This document shows positions 36,162 to 45,934 of a stretch of 64,000 nt of DNA, one piece after another. The stretch is from Chitinophaga pinensis (GTDB lineage Bacteria > Bacteroidota > Bacteroidia > B-17B0 > Aurantibacillaceae). Positions within the stretch are counted from its first letter, which is position 1. Every line of letters starts with the position of its first letter. Both the position numbers and the translations under genes were made by a program. Where the stretch lies: the NCBI GenBank assembly GCA_945860225.1, contig CAMAPT010000002.1, positions 96,310-160,309 of the forward strand, read 5' to 3'. Under the pieces are notes generated by a model. That model saw nothing but the letters and a program-made list of their open reading frames with translations, was not told the origin of the DNA and ran no database searches.

Positions 36162-36990
36162 TTTGAATTTGGGATTTAAGTTCTAAGCTATCTCTTTCAG
36201 CTTTATAATTGTTTTTAATCACTGAAACATGGTTTATTTTTTTGAAATCTGCACTTAATCTTACTTTTACCGAATAAAATGATTCATTGGCCTTTTGCTC
36301 AAAACTTTCAACAAAACCGACCAAAATTCCTTCAGGGAAAATACCTGACAGTGAACTTGTAATCACCGTATCTCCTTTTTTTATTTTAGCATGAGTAGGA
36401 ATATCTGTTAAATTTGAAAAGCGATAATCTGAACCGTCCCAAATTAAGGGGCCAAAAATACCATCTTTTTTTAGTTGACAGTTAACCCGCACGTCTTTGT
36501 GCAAGATGGACATGGCCGATGAAAAATTTTCCGAAACATCTTTTACTATTCCAACAATACCATCAGTTGTTATAATTGCCATATCATGCGTAATACCTTG
36601 TGCAGAACCGATGTTTAATGTCAAATAATTACTGCGTTTGTTGATGGTATTGTTAATGACTTTTCCTGACATGAATTCGTATTCCTGCTTATAAAGCGTA
36701 TCATTTTTTACATAGGTTTTGAGTGGTATTGCCGCATATCCTAATTTAATACGGTTGATTAAATAGGTATTCATTCTTGCTAAACGCTCATTTTCGTCTT
36801 TTAATAAAAGATATTCCTTTGCGTTTGTTTGCAATTCATATATTTTGGAGCTAATCTCGTTAGATGAATTTAATAAACTTGAACCTTGATAACCATTATT
36901 TTTAATTAATAGCACACAACATATACACTCTAATAATAAGAATATGAAAAAGAAATTATTCTTATATAAGAAAATCAGAATGTTTTTCAT
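36151..36990 (-). CDS. mreC: Rod shape-determining protein MreC
   Basis: A 279-residue protein with one N-terminal anchor (residues 8-30), a coiled coil at about residues 40-75 and a beta-rich periplasmic domain (AIITTDGIVGIVKDVSENFSSAMSILHKDVRVNC; GDTVITSSLSGIFPEGILVG). MreC activates PBP2-RodA. It follows mreB by 66 bases and overlaps mreD by 11. Confidence 0.95.
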   Translation of the reverse strand: MKNILIFLYKNNFFFIFLLLECICCVLLIKNNGYQGSSLLNSSNEISSKIYELQTNAKEYLLLKDENERLARMNTYLINRIKLGYAAIPLKTYVKNDTLYKQEYEFMSGKVINNTINKRSNYLTLNIGSAQGITHDMAIITTDGIVGIVKDVSENFSSAMSILHKDVRVNCQLKKDGIFGPLIWDGSDYRFSNLTDIPTHAKIKKGDTVITSSLSGIFPEGILVGFVESFEQKANESFYSVKVRLSADFKKINHVSVIKNNYKAERDSLELKSQIQSDR

Positions 36991-37056
36991 TTTCTAGTCC
37001 TAGTGAGTAAAATACGGGGTCTGAATTACGCGTTTTTGTTACCGTTTTTGTTGTAA

Positions 37057-38079
37057 TTATTTAATTAAGAATGGGAATTTGTGTACATTTTTTAAGGCAA
37101 TTCCTGTACCTCTAGCTACTGCTCTTAATGGATCTTCACACACATGAACTGGTAATTTTGTTTTTAAGGATATACGAGTATCAAGACCTCTTAATAACGA
37201 TCCTCCACCAGCCATATAGATTCCCGTTCTATAAATATCGGCTGCCAACTCCGGAGGAGTTAATTCTAAGGCGTTTAAGATAGCTTCTTCTATTTTTGAA
37301 ATAGATTTATCTAAACAATGTGCAATTTCAACATAGCTTACAAATACTTCTTTAGGAATTCCACTCATTAAATCTCTTCCCTGAACAGCAAAATCAGCAG
37401 GAGGATTTTCTATTTCTGTCATTGCAGCACCCACTTCAATTTTAACTTGTTCAGCACTTCTTTCTCCAATTAAAATATTATGTTGACGACGCATATATTC
37501 TTCAATATTAGCATTAAAATCATCACCAGCAATACGGGTTGATCGATCACAAACAATACCACCCAATGCTATTACGGCAATTTCGGAAGTACCCCCACCA
37601 ATATCAATAATCATATTTCCCATTGGCTCTTCTACATCTATTCCCATACCAATAGCGGCAGCCATAGGTTCATGAATCATGTATACTTCTTTGGCACCAG
37701 CATGTTCTGCACTATCACGAACTGCACGTTTTTCTACTTCGGTAATACCACTTGGAATGCAAATTACCATTCTTAAAGAAGGTTTGAAGAAACGATTTCC
37801 TGGATTAATCATTTTAATCATTCCTTTAATCATTTCTTCTGCAGCTTGGAAATCTGCAATAACACCATCTCTTAAAGGACGAATTGTTTTGATGTTTTCA
37901 TGGGTTTTACCATGCATCATCTGTGCTTGTTTACCAACAGCAATTACCTTTCCAGAAGTCCTGTCAACAGCAACAATACTAGGTTGATCTACAACAACTT
38001 TCTCATTGTGAATGATAATCGTGTTAGCAGTTCCTAAGTCGATTGCAATATCTTGTGTTAAAAAATCAAATAAACCCAT
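37057..38079 (-). CDS. mreB: Rod shape-determining protein MreB
   Basis: A 340-residue bacterial actin. Phosphate-binding and adenosine motifs are DLGTANTIIIHNE, DIGGGTSEIAVIALGGIV and MAGGGSLLRGLD. MreB filaments orient the elongation machine and so fix the rod shape. It starts the mreBCD-mrdA-rodA set and lies 90 bases downstream of purH; a short direct repeat fills part of the gap. Confidence 0.98.
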   Translation of the reverse strand: MGLFDFLTQDIAIDLGTANTIIIHNEKVVVDQPSIVAVDRTSGKVIAVGKQAQMMHGKTHENIKTIRPLRDGVIADFQAAEEMIKGMIKMINPGNRFFKPSLRMVICIPSGITEVEKRAVRDSAEHAGAKEVYMIHEPMAAAIGMGIDVEEPMGNMIIDIGGGTSEIAVIALGGIVCDRSTRIAGDDFNANIEEYMRRQHNILIGERSAEQVKIEVGAAMTEIENPPADFAVQGRDLMSGIPKEVFVSYVEIAHCLDKSISKIEEAILNALELTPPELAADIYRTGIYMAGGGSLLRGLDTRISLKTKLPVHVCEDPLRAVARGTGIALKNVHKFPFLIK

Positions 38080-38087
38080 ATAAGTTT

Positions 38088-38111
38088 GTGTTTAGTTATC
38101 AGTGTTTAGTT
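38088..38111 (+). repeat. 10-base direct repeat in the mreB leader
   Basis: GTGTTTAGTT at 38088-38097 and 38102-38111 (14-base period), with a partial third GTGTTTA near 38172. It lies just before the mreB start on the other strand and could be spacer DNA or a binding site. Confidence 0.55.
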
Positions 38112-38169
38112 AAGAATGACCATTGTTTGTTAATATTCAAGGATCAAAATTTCAAAAATTGTTGTTGTA

Positions 38170-39699
38170 TTAGTGTTTAAAATGTCTAGTTCCGGTAAAT
38201 ACCATACTCATGTCATTATTATTACAGTATTCAATGCTGTCTTTATCTTTTATAGATCCTCCTGGTTGAATAACTGTATCTATTCCAACCTGATGTGCAA
38301 TTTCTACACAGTCTGCAAATGGAAAAAAAGCATCACTGGCCATTACTGCACCTTTTAAATCAAATCCAAAACTTACCGCTTTATTAATGGCTTGTTTTAA
38401 TGCATCTACGCGAGATGTTTGACCTGTACCACTTGCTATTAATTGATTGTTTTTTGCAATAACAATGGTGTTTGATTTAGTATGTTTAGCTAGTTTATTA
38501 GCAAATAATAAATCTTTAATTTGAGATTCGGTTGGAGCGAGAGTAGTAACTACCGTTAAATTATCAGTGGTTTCACTTACTACATCTTTATCTTGTTCAA
38601 TAACACCGTTAAGCAATGTTCTGATTTGTTTATTAGGTAAAACAGTCGTTTTTTGAACTAAAATAATGCGATTATTTTTTGATTTTAATAATGTTAAGGC
38701 AGTGTTAGAATAACTAGGCGCAATAACAACTTCACAAAATAATTTATGAATCTCTTCTGCAGTTTCAAAATCAATTTCCGTATTACTGATTAAAATACCA
38801 CCAAAGGCAGAAACAGAATCTCCAGCTAACGCATCCAAATATGCGTCTAATATTTTCGGACGACTAGCCACTCCACATGCATTGTTGTGTTTTAAAATAG
38901 CAAATGTTGGTTCCGTTTTAAAATCTGCCATTAAATTAACAGCAGCATCTACGTCAAGTAAATTATTATACGAAAGTTCTTTTCCGTTTAATTTTTCAAA
39001 TAGTTCGTTTAAAGGACCATAAAAAACGCCCTTTTGATGTGGATTTTCGCCATATCTTAATGTAACACCATTTTCAAAACTGTTTTTAAGTACAGGCAAT
39101 TGTTCGGTAACATTGAAATAATTAAATATGGCAGAGTCGTAATGGCTGCTCATAGCAAAAGCTTTCGCTGCAAAGGTTTTACGATCTGACAAAGAAGAAA
39201 AACCATTTTTATCGTTAAGCAAATTTAATAATGAGGAATAATCATTTCTTGATGAAACAATCACTACATCATTATAATTTTTAGCAGCCGCTCTTATTAG
39301 AGAAATACCACCTATATCAATTTTTTCAATAATATCTTCTTGCGAAGCCCCACTTGCCAATGTTTCTTCAAATGGGTATAAATCTACAATTACTAAGTCT
39401 ATTGTAGGGATTTCATGTTGCTCCATTTGAGCAACATCTGTATCTAATTCTCTGCGACCTAGTATGCCACCAAATATTTTAGGGTGTAATGTTTTAACTC
39501 TGCCTCCTAATATTTCCGGAAAAGAGGTTAATCCTTCAACTGATTTAACAGGCGTATTAAGATTTTCTATGAAAGTTTGAGTACCACCTGTGCTATAAAT
39601 GGTGACACCTAATTCATTTAATTTTTTAATAACAGGTTCTAAATTATCCTTGTAATATACTGAAACAAGGGCACTATTTATCTTTTTCAAATCGCTCAT
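38170..39699 (-). CDS. purH: Bifunctional AICAR formyltransferase/IMP cyclohydrolase
   Basis: PurH performs the last two steps of IMP synthesis. The N-terminal MGS-like cyclohydrolase domain has STGGTQTFIE and GGRVKTLHPKIFGGIL. The C-terminal transformylase has KHNNACGVA and the Ser/Asp-rich ASDAFFPFADCVE. About 509 residues. I start at ATG 39699 (MSDLKKINSALVSVY) rather than 39732, because a TATCTTTG promoter-like element at 39723-39716 lies between the two and homologues begin here. It precedes mreB, a conserved order in Bacteroidota. Confidence 0.97.
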   Translation of the reverse strand: MSDLKKINSALVSVYYKDNLEPVIKKLNELGVTIYSTGGTQTFIENLNTPVKSVEGLTSFPEILGGRVKTLHPKIFGGILGRRELDTDVAQMEQHEIPTIDLVIVDLYPFEETLASGASQEDIIEKIDIGGISLIRAAAKNYNDVVIVSSRNDYSSLLNLLNDKNGFSSLSDRKTFAAKAFAMSSHYDSAIFNYFNVTEQLPVLKNSFENGVTLRYGENPHQKGVFYGPLNELFEKLNGKELSYNNLLDVDAAVNLMADFKTEPTFAILKHNNACGVASRPKILDAYLDALAGDSVSAFGGILISNTEIDFETAEEIHKLFCEVVIAPSYSNTALTLLKSKNNRIILVQKTTVLPNKQIRTLLNGVIEQDKDVVSETTDNLTVVTTLAPTESQIKDLLFANKLAKHTKSNTIVIAKNNQLIASGTGQTSRVDALKQAINKAVSFGFDLKGAVMASDAFFPFADCVEIAHQVGIDTVIQPGGSIKDKDSIEYCNNNDMSMVFTGTRHFKH

Positions 39700-39857
39700 A
39701 AATTCTAGTAAAACACAAAGATAATTGTTCATCTTGCTTGTAGGCTATTTGTTGAAAAGTGCTTAAAAATCAATTGATAATTAACATATTTACGTTTTTA
39801 GTAGGTGACTTTAATGGAAATACTTCAAGATTAAAGTCTTTTTACTAACTTTAGAGT

Positions 39858-40442
39858 ATGTTTAATCAATTAGAATTAATCGATAGGCAATTATTTTTGA
39901 TGCTTAATGGCCTTCATACTTCTGAGTTTGATAATGTGATGTATTATATTTCTCAAACTTGGGTATTTACACCTTTATTTTTATACTGGATATATCTAAT
40001 ATTTCTCAATATGGGAATCAAGAAGACGTCTATTTTACTAATTGGAGTTGCATTATTGGTTGTTTTTACGGATCAAACGTCTAATCAAATTAAACATGCG
40101 ACCAAACGATACAGGCCTACTCATAACATTGAGATTGGATCTAAAGTTCATATTGTTCGGGAATATAGGGGTGGCAAATATGGTTTTTTTTCAGGCCATG
40201 CAACCAATTCTTTTGGTATTGCCATGTTATTGTGCTTAATTTTTAATAAGAAATCATTAATTTTTAGGGCTTCTTTTTTTATTTGGGCCTTTTTAACGGG
40301 ATATTCTCGTATTTATTTAGGCGTTCACTATCCTTCTGATGTTTTTGTTGGTATGTTGGTTGGACTGGTTTGGGGATTTATAGTGTATCAATTGCTCCAA
40401 TATATTTTTAATAAAAAATTCAATGAAGCTGTTAGTATTTAG
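39858..40442 (+). CDS. PAP2-family membrane phosphatase
   Basis: A 194-residue membrane phosphatase with about five helices. The three PAP2 motifs are KRYRPTH (KxxxxxxRP type), SGHATNSFG (PSGH type) and SRIYLGVHYPSDV (SRxxxxxHxxxD). It probably removes phosphate from undecaprenyl diphosphate or a phosphatidic lipid on the periplasmic face; which of the two cannot be told. Its last 20 bases overlap the following gene. Confidence 0.9.
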   Translation: MFNQLELIDRQLFLMLNGLHTSEFDNVMYYISQTWVFTPLFLYWIYLIFLNMGIKKTSILLIGVALLVVFTDQTSNQIKHATKRYRPTHNIEIGSKVHIVREYRGGKYGFFSGHATNSFGIAMLLCLIFNKKSLIFRASFFIWAFLTGYSRIYLGVHYPSDVFVGMLVGLVWGFIVYQLLQYIFNKKFNEAVSI

Positions 40443-41280
40443 TTTTTTTTTGTCTCTAGCGTTTTATGGACAATTACCAAAATCTGAAATATGGTTATTT
40501 CAGTTAGCAAAAAAAAACAATCAGTTAACATATTCAAAACCATTAAATATTACAAATAACGTTGGCTATAATAATCAACCTTGTTTTTCTTCGGATGGAA
40601 AGTTTATTTATTACGCTAGAACTGGTAATCTTAATCAAGTTGACATTTATAAGTATGAAGTTTTAAAAAAGATAACCATTAATCTTACTAATTCCGAAGT
40701 CAGCGAATATTCTCCAAATTTGTTGCCTGATGGGAGTAGTTTTAGCTCAGTAGTAGTAGAAAAAGATTCAGCTCAACGAATTTGGCAATTTCAAATTGAC
40801 GGAACATTTTATAAAATATTGCATGAACAAACAGACTCAATAGGTTATTATTGTTGGTTGAATTCAGACACAATGCTTTATTATAAATTAACCAAACCCC
40901 ATTCTTTAAGGTGTTTAAATGTGAAAACCAATGAGGATGTATGGATTTGCAATGACCCGGCCCGCTCCTTCAGAAAAACAACTAATACTTCTCAGTTTAT
41001 TTATGCTGTAAAAGATTCAACTGGTTTGCAGTTCAGAATTTATAATTCAGTTTTGAGAAAAAGTACGTCATATGCTTTTCGTTTTGGATTACATGAAGAC
41101 TTTATTTGGCATGACGAATTTGGTTTGGTTAAATCGGAAGGTGCAAGCTTAATAAGATATAATGAAATAAAAGGAATATGGGAAGAATTGATTTCTTTTG
41201 CTCATCTCGGTATTAATAACATAACTCGCTTTGTGTTTGATAAAAACACGAAACAATTAGCGTTAGTTAATGATTTATAG
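40423..41280 (+). CDS. Exported TolB-like PD40 beta-propeller protein
   Basis: A 285-residue protein with a signal peptide (residues 1-16). Repeats of the PD40 type are visible, for example NNQPCFSSDGKFIYYARTG and EYSPNLLPDGSSF, each with the xSPDGxxI-like core. Such propellers bind partner proteins in the periplasm. The gene overlaps PAP2 by 20 bases and is 20 bases from a large membrane protein, so the three may form an operon. No function is established for this subgroup. Confidence 0.75.
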   Translation: MKLLVFSFFLSLAFYGQLPKSEIWLFQLAKKNNQLTYSKPLNITNNVGYNNQPCFSSDGKFIYYARTGNLNQVDIYKYEVLKKITINLTNSEVSEYSPNLLPDGSSFSSVVVEKDSAQRIWQFQIDGTFYKILHEQTDSIGYYCWLNSDTMLYYKLTKPHSLRCLNVKTNEDVWICNDPARSFRKTTNTSQFIYAVKDSTGLQFRIYNSVLRKSTSYAFRFGLHEDFIWHDEFGLVKSEGASLIRYNEIKGIWEELISFAHLGINNITRFVFDKNTKQLALVNDL

Positions 41281-41300
41281 ATAAATCCTAAACATTAAGA

Positions 41301-42818
41301 ATGTTAGCCATTATTTATTTTATATTTTTTTGTTTGTGGATTAGGAAGGTAGCTTTTTTTAAAGATGAGCATTTATCTATAAAATTTATCTATGTAATTT
41401 TAATTGTAAAATGTTTAGGCTGTATAACCTATTATTGGGTATATTTCTGTTATTACCCTGCCGGTTTTAATGGAGATAGTGCATCCACATTGCATGATGC
41501 GAAAGTGATGTATGAAGCATTACCCAGTAAGCCGTTTGATTACTTAAAAATGGTTTTAGGTTTACATTCTGATGCGGATACAGATCCTCTTTATGAACCC
41601 TATTTTACTCGAATTGAAAAATGGGGAAGGGCAGACATTACCTCTGATTTTTTTTTAAACGATAATCGAACTCCAATTAGAATTAATGCTTTGATTATGA
41701 TGTTTTCATTTGGAAGCTACGCTGTTCATGCTTTAGTGATGATTATATTGTCTTTTATAGGACAATTTGCCATTTATAAGGCATTTAAAAAATATGTTAG
41801 AAATAAAGAGTCTCTATGGGCATTGATTATATTTTTCACACCTTCTATTTTATTTTGGACATCTGGTATATTAAAAGAGCCGATTGCCATTTTTTTATTA
41901 GGAATACTGATATACGTTTTCTTTAAGATTTTCATTAATCATCAGTTTACAAGTAAGCATATTTTCATTGGTTTTTTTTCAGTTTTATCATTTTTTATTC
42001 TTAAACCTTACATTCTTATTTTAACACTCATACCTTTGTTAGTGTTGGCCTTAGTTCATTTTTTTAAGCCTAAAAGGCTTGCATTGTTTTATTTATTATT
42101 TTTTGTCGTTACATATGGTGCCGGGGCTTTGATTTTGAAATTTATTTTTAATAAAGATGTTATTCATACGATTGTGGTTCGTCAAAATGATTTTATAAAT
42201 TTAAGTAAGGGCGGCATTTTTTTTATTAACGGAGAACATTATGTAAGATTAGATCATAGAGCAGTTAACCAATATGAATTAGTGGATTCGGCAAAACAGT
42301 TATATCGTATTAAACCACACACAACTCTGATGTATTGGAATGTGAAAAATTTAAATGACACAACATTTGTTTATGACAATAAGGATACATCCTTATTCAG
42401 GCTCGTTAGTTCTTGTTCTCCTTCAGGTTCAGCTATTAGTATGCATCGGTTAGAATATAGTATACAATCATTTACTCAACTACTTCCTATATCTTTTTAC
42501 AATGTATTGTTTAAGCCATTTTTTTATGATAGTCATTCTATTCTCGAATTAATGGCTTCTTTTGAAAATTTATTATTTATATTGTTTTTTATTTTGTGTT
42601 TTATTTTTAAATCAAAAGAAAAACCAGATCAATCTATACTTTGGTTTTGTGTTTTTTTGGTATTGACATCTTTTATTTTAATAGGATTAACGACTACAGT
42701 TATGGGCGCTATTGTTAGGTATCGCATTCCATTTATCCCATTTTTATTAATAATTCCTCTTTTATATTTAGACGAATCAGTATATCATAGATTTCGTTTA
42801 TTTAGAAAAAAATGCTAA
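41301..42818 (+). CDS. Polytopic membrane protein of unknown function
   Basis: A 505-residue protein with about ten hydrophobic helices in two groups, separated by an extracytoplasmic loop of roughly 110 residues (about 290-400). An acidic loop near residues 85-120 contains HSDADTDPLYEPYFTRIEKWGRAD. The layout recalls lipid-linked glycosyltransferases or O-antigen ligase-like proteins, but I recognise no diagnostic motif. Its neighbours are a PAP2 phosphatase and a PD40 propeller, so surface-glycan or envelope work is a reasonable guess only. Confidence 0.6.
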   Translation: MLAIIYFIFFCLWIRKVAFFKDEHLSIKFIYVILIVKCLGCITYYWVYFCYYPAGFNGDSASTLHDAKVMYEALPSKPFDYLKMVLGLHSDADTDPLYEPYFTRIEKWGRADITSDFFLNDNRTPIRINALIMMFSFGSYAVHALVMIILSFIGQFAIYKAFKKYVRNKESLWALIIFFTPSILFWTSGILKEPIAIFLLGILIYVFFKIFINHQFTSKHIFIGFFSVLSFFILKPYILILTLIPLLVLALVHFFKPKRLALFYLLFFVVTYGAGALILKFIFNKDVIHTIVVRQNDFINLSKGGIFFINGEHYVRLDHRAVNQYELVDSAKQLYRIKPHTTLMYWNVKNLNDTTFVYDNKDTSLFRLVSSCSPSGSAISMHRLEYSIQSFTQLLPISFYNVLFKPFFYDSHSILELMASFENLLFILFFILCFIFKSKEKPDQSILWFCVFLVLTSFILIGLTTTVMGAIVRYRIPFIPFLLIIPLLYLDESVYHRFRLFRKKC

Positions 42819-42852
42819 TTGGCTACTTTTGTTTAAGGTTAAATAAATAATT

Positions 42853-44490
42853 ATGAGTTTTGTTTTGAATAAATTATTTCGTAGAAAATCAGTTTCTGCT
42901 GTTACAGAAGTTGAAGGAGTCGATTCAGGATTACACAGAGTGTTAACTGTGAGAGATTTGACTTTGTTTGGTATTGCTGCCATTATAGGAGCAGGAAGTT
43001 TTAGTAGTATAGGATCTGCATGTTTTTCGGGTGGTCCTGCTGTTATTTTTTTATTTATAATTTGTGCGGTTGCTTGTGGTTTTACGGCCATGTGTTATGC
43101 TGATTTTTCAACTCGGGTTTCTGCATCAGGAAGTGCTTACACATATGCTTATGTTTCTTTTGGCGAAATCGCTGCTTGGATTATAGGATGGGCATTATTG
43201 ATGGAATATTCTATTGGTAATATTTATGTAGCATTTTCATGGAGCGGTTATTTTGTAAATTTGATTGAAACATTTGGATGGCATATACCGTTATGGTTAA
43301 CCACTAATTATTCTGATGCTCATCAGGCATTTTTAGATGGTATAGTTGGAAAATTATATGATGCTTGGGATTTAGCACCTACCATTTTTGGTGTTAAGAT
43401 TATTTTTGATTTACCTGCAACTATGATTAATGTTTTAGTGACTTGTCTCGTATACCTTGGAACAAAAGAGTCAAGAAATATAAGTAACGTGATGGTAATT
43501 GTTAAATTGGCTGTTATCTTATTGGTTATTGTGGCAGGGATTTACTATATAGATATTGATAATTGGACACCTTTTATGCCAAACCATTTTAGCGGCGTGA
43601 TGGCCGGAGTATCAGGTGTGTTTTTTGCTTACATTGGTTTTGATGCGGTTTCTACTTTAGCCGAAGAGAGTAAAAATCCACAACGAGACTTACCAAGGGG
43701 AATGATTTATTCTTTGATTATATGTACAGTTATTTTTATTGTGTTGGCTTTAGTTTTAACGGGGATGGTCTCATATACAGCACTCAATGTAGCTGATCCA
43801 TTGGCTGAAGTATTTGCTTTAAAAGGAGTTAAATGGATGTTATTTATTGTTTCAATTGCTGCAGTGGTGGCTATGACGAGTGTAATTTTAGTGTTTCAGA
43901 TGGGACAACCTCGAATTTGGATGGCTATGAGTAGAGATGGTCTCTTGCCTCAGAAATTTTCTAAAATACATCCAAAATATAAAACTCCTGGCTTTTCTAC
44001 TTTAATGACGGGTTTGGTAGTTGGTGTCCCTATTTTGTTTACCACTCCAAAATTTGTTTTAGATTTTACTAGCATAGGAACTTTATTTGCATTTGTGATT
44101 GTTTGTGGTGGAGTATTAATATTGCCTAGAGACAATAATTCAAGAGAAAAAGGCAAATTTAAAATGCCTTATATTAATGCTAAGTATATTGTTCCGGTAA
44201 TTACATTGGTAGCATTTATACTAATTTTTTCAAATCATATAGGGTTGGTTATAAATGAAGATCAATCTTATAATTTTCCAATGATTATTTTTTACATTGT
44301 TTGGATACTGATAGCTATATTATCATACAAGAAAAATTATTCATTAATTCCTGTGCTAGGTTTATTGTCTTGTTGTTATTTGCTAACTGGTATGGGTTGG
44401 ACAAATTGGTTGATGTTTTCTGTATGGTTACTAATTGGCTTAGTTTTTTACTTTATATATGGTTATCGTAAAAGCAAACTGAACGTTTAG
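42853..44490 (+). CDS. APC-superfamily amino acid permease
   Basis: A 545-residue transporter with 12 or more helices. The first helix has the APC substrate motif GIAAIIGAGSFSSIG. Later YADFSTRVSASGSAYTYAYVSFGE and FFAYIGFDAVSTLAEESKNPQRDLP match cationic-amino-acid-type permeases. Substrate is probably an amino acid but cannot be specified. An N-terminal cytoplasmic arm of about 35 residues precedes helix one. It ends convergently with waaA. Confidence 0.9.
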   Translation: MSFVLNKLFRRKSVSAVTEVEGVDSGLHRVLTVRDLTLFGIAAIIGAGSFSSIGSACFSGGPAVIFLFIICAVACGFTAMCYADFSTRVSASGSAYTYAYVSFGEIAAWIIGWALLMEYSIGNIYVAFSWSGYFVNLIETFGWHIPLWLTTNYSDAHQAFLDGIVGKLYDAWDLAPTIFGVKIIFDLPATMINVLVTCLVYLGTKESRNISNVMVIVKLAVILLVIVAGIYYIDIDNWTPFMPNHFSGVMAGVSGVFFAYIGFDAVSTLAEESKNPQRDLPRGMIYSLIICTVIFIVLALVLTGMVSYTALNVADPLAEVFALKGVKWMLFIVSIAAVVAMTSVILVFQMGQPRIWMAMSRDGLLPQKFSKIHPKYKTPGFSTLMTGLVVGVPILFTTPKFVLDFTSIGTLFAFVIVCGGVLILPRDNNSREKGKFKMPYINAKYIVPVITLVAFILIFSNHIGLVINEDQSYNFPMIIFYIVWILIAILSYKKNYSLIPVLGLLSCCYLLTGMGWTNWLMFSVWLLIGLVFYFIYGYRKSKLNV

Positions 44491-44540
44491 TGTAAAATAT
44501 TATTCAATAAATAAGTTTAGTTTTTTCGATAAGTTATACA

Positions 44541-45797
44541 TTACATTTCGATAAGTGTAGCCAAACTATTTACTATTTTATTAGTAGCTCCGGTATTTTT
44601 TAAAATATAATTTTTAGCAGAATGAGAGGATTGATTTAATAAGTCTTTGTTATTAATAAATCGGTTTAATTGATGTGTTAATTCTAAACTATTGTTTACT
44701 ACAAACCCGACATTTAAATCAATTACTTCAAATGCTTCATTAAATTTTTTAAAATTTGGCCCAAATAGAACGGGTAATCCATATACGGTTGGTTCTAATA
44801 TGTTATGGATGCCATTTGAAAATCCACCACCAATAAATGCAATATGACCATATTGGTATATTGAAGATAAGTAACCAATAGCATCTATTATTAATATAGA
44901 ATGAGAGTGGTCTTTGATGTTTTCTGAAAACAAATGAAAGTCTAAATTGTGTTTAGATAAATGATTTTTTAAACGATTTATGTTTTTTGTATCAATTTCG
45001 TGAGGCGCTATAATCAATTTAAGTTTAGGGTGCAATTCTTTTAGATGACTATAAGATTCAATTAAATAATGTTCATCAATTGGCCAAGAACTTCCTGCAA
45101 TAATCGTAAAAGTATTATTGGTGAAATCTTGTATTTCATTCATTTTTTTTGGAGAGGAACAAATTTGCAGAACCCTGTCAAAACGTGTGTCTCCCGATAA
45201 CAATCCAGTGTTAATTTGAAGTGATTTTAATAACGTTAAAGAGTGTTCATCTTGGGTGTAAATGTTTTTATAAATAGCTAGTGCTTTTCTGAAATGACTT
45301 CCATACCATTTAAAGAATGGTTGATGTTTTTTTATGACAGCCGAAATTAAAAATACAGAAATACTGTTTTTCTTTAATTCAAATAAAAAATTCAACCAAA
45401 ATTCATATTTAATGAAAATTGCCATTTTTGGTTTTACAATAGATAAAAAATCATTAGCATTTGTGGATGTATCCAAGGGTAGGTAAATAATTAAATCAGC
45501 AAGAGGGTAATTTTTTTGAATTTCATAACCGGAAGGAGAAAAAAAAGTAATCAATACCTTTTGTTGAGGATATATTTGTTTGATTTTTTCAATGACAGGC
45601 CTTCCTTGTTCAAATTCTCCTAAAGAGGCGCAATGAAACCAAATGGGGGAGTTTAACTTTAAATGATTAACTTTTTCTTGTAATTCATTTTTCCAGTTCT
45701 CACGACCTTCAATCCATAGTTTGGCTTTAGGATTAAGATAAGAGCTTAATTTGAGAATAAGATAAAAAATACGTATGCCTAAATTGTATACAATCAT
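44541..45797 (-). CDS. waaA: 3-deoxy-D-manno-octulosonic acid (Kdo) transferase
   Basis: A 418-residue GT30 enzyme that adds Kdo to lipid IVA in the inner membrane. Key pieces are WFHCASLGEFEQGRPVIE (with the catalytic Glu of the ASLGE motif), FFSPSGYE, KYEFWLNFLFELK, GDTRFDRV, IIAPHEI and FIGGGFSNGIHNILEPTVYGLPVLFGPNF. One N-terminal anchor helix precedes them. It shows that the organism makes Kdo-containing lipopolysaccharide. The gene is divergent from the CBS protein. Confidence 0.95.
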   Translation of the reverse strand: MIVYNLGIRIFYLILKLSSYLNPKAKLWIEGRENWKNELQEKVNHLKLNSPIWFHCASLGEFEQGRPVIEKIKQIYPQQKVLITFFSPSGYEIQKNYPLADLIIYLPLDTSTNANDFLSIVKPKMAIFIKYEFWLNFLFELKKNSISVFLISAVIKKHQPFFKWYGSHFRKALAIYKNIYTQDEHSLTLLKSLQINTGLLSGDTRFDRVLQICSSPKKMNEIQDFTNNTFTIIAGSSWPIDEHYLIESYSHLKELHPKLKLIIAPHEIDTKNINRLKNHLSKHNLDFHLFSENIKDHSHSILIIDAIGYLSSIYQYGHIAFIGGGFSNGIHNILEPTVYGLPVLFGPNFKKFNEAFEVIDLNVGFVVNNSLELTHQLNRFINNKDLLNQSSHSAKNYILKNTGATNKIVNSLATLIEM

Positions 45798-45891
45798 GTT
45801 TATTTGGTGAAATTAATCAATGTATCTCAATACTAGGTTAAAAATGCCAAAAAACGAACAACTTTTTAGAGCTTGTTTTTCACAAAAACTC

Positions 45892-45899
45892 TATATTTG
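45892..45899 (+). promoter_or_regulatory. Possible -7 element for the CBS-nadK pair
   Basis: TATATTTG lies 43 bases before the CBS protein start. A TTG (45873-45875) is 16 bases upstream, shorter than the usual spacing, so this is a weaker match than the paaA, rpmH and yfiR promoters. Confidence 0.4.
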
Positions 45900-45934
45900 G
45901 AAATATATTTTTGATTTTAATCGTATCTTTGAAT

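Noticed and set aside
39700..39732. Upstream start for purH
   Set aside because: A TATCTTTG promoter-like element lies between this ATG and the next, and the extra 11 residues are absent from the family start.
45911..45934. TTG start for the CBS protein
   Set aside because: ATG 45935 yields the usual MLVADLIT beginning; the eight extra codons read as leader sequence after the TATATTTG element.
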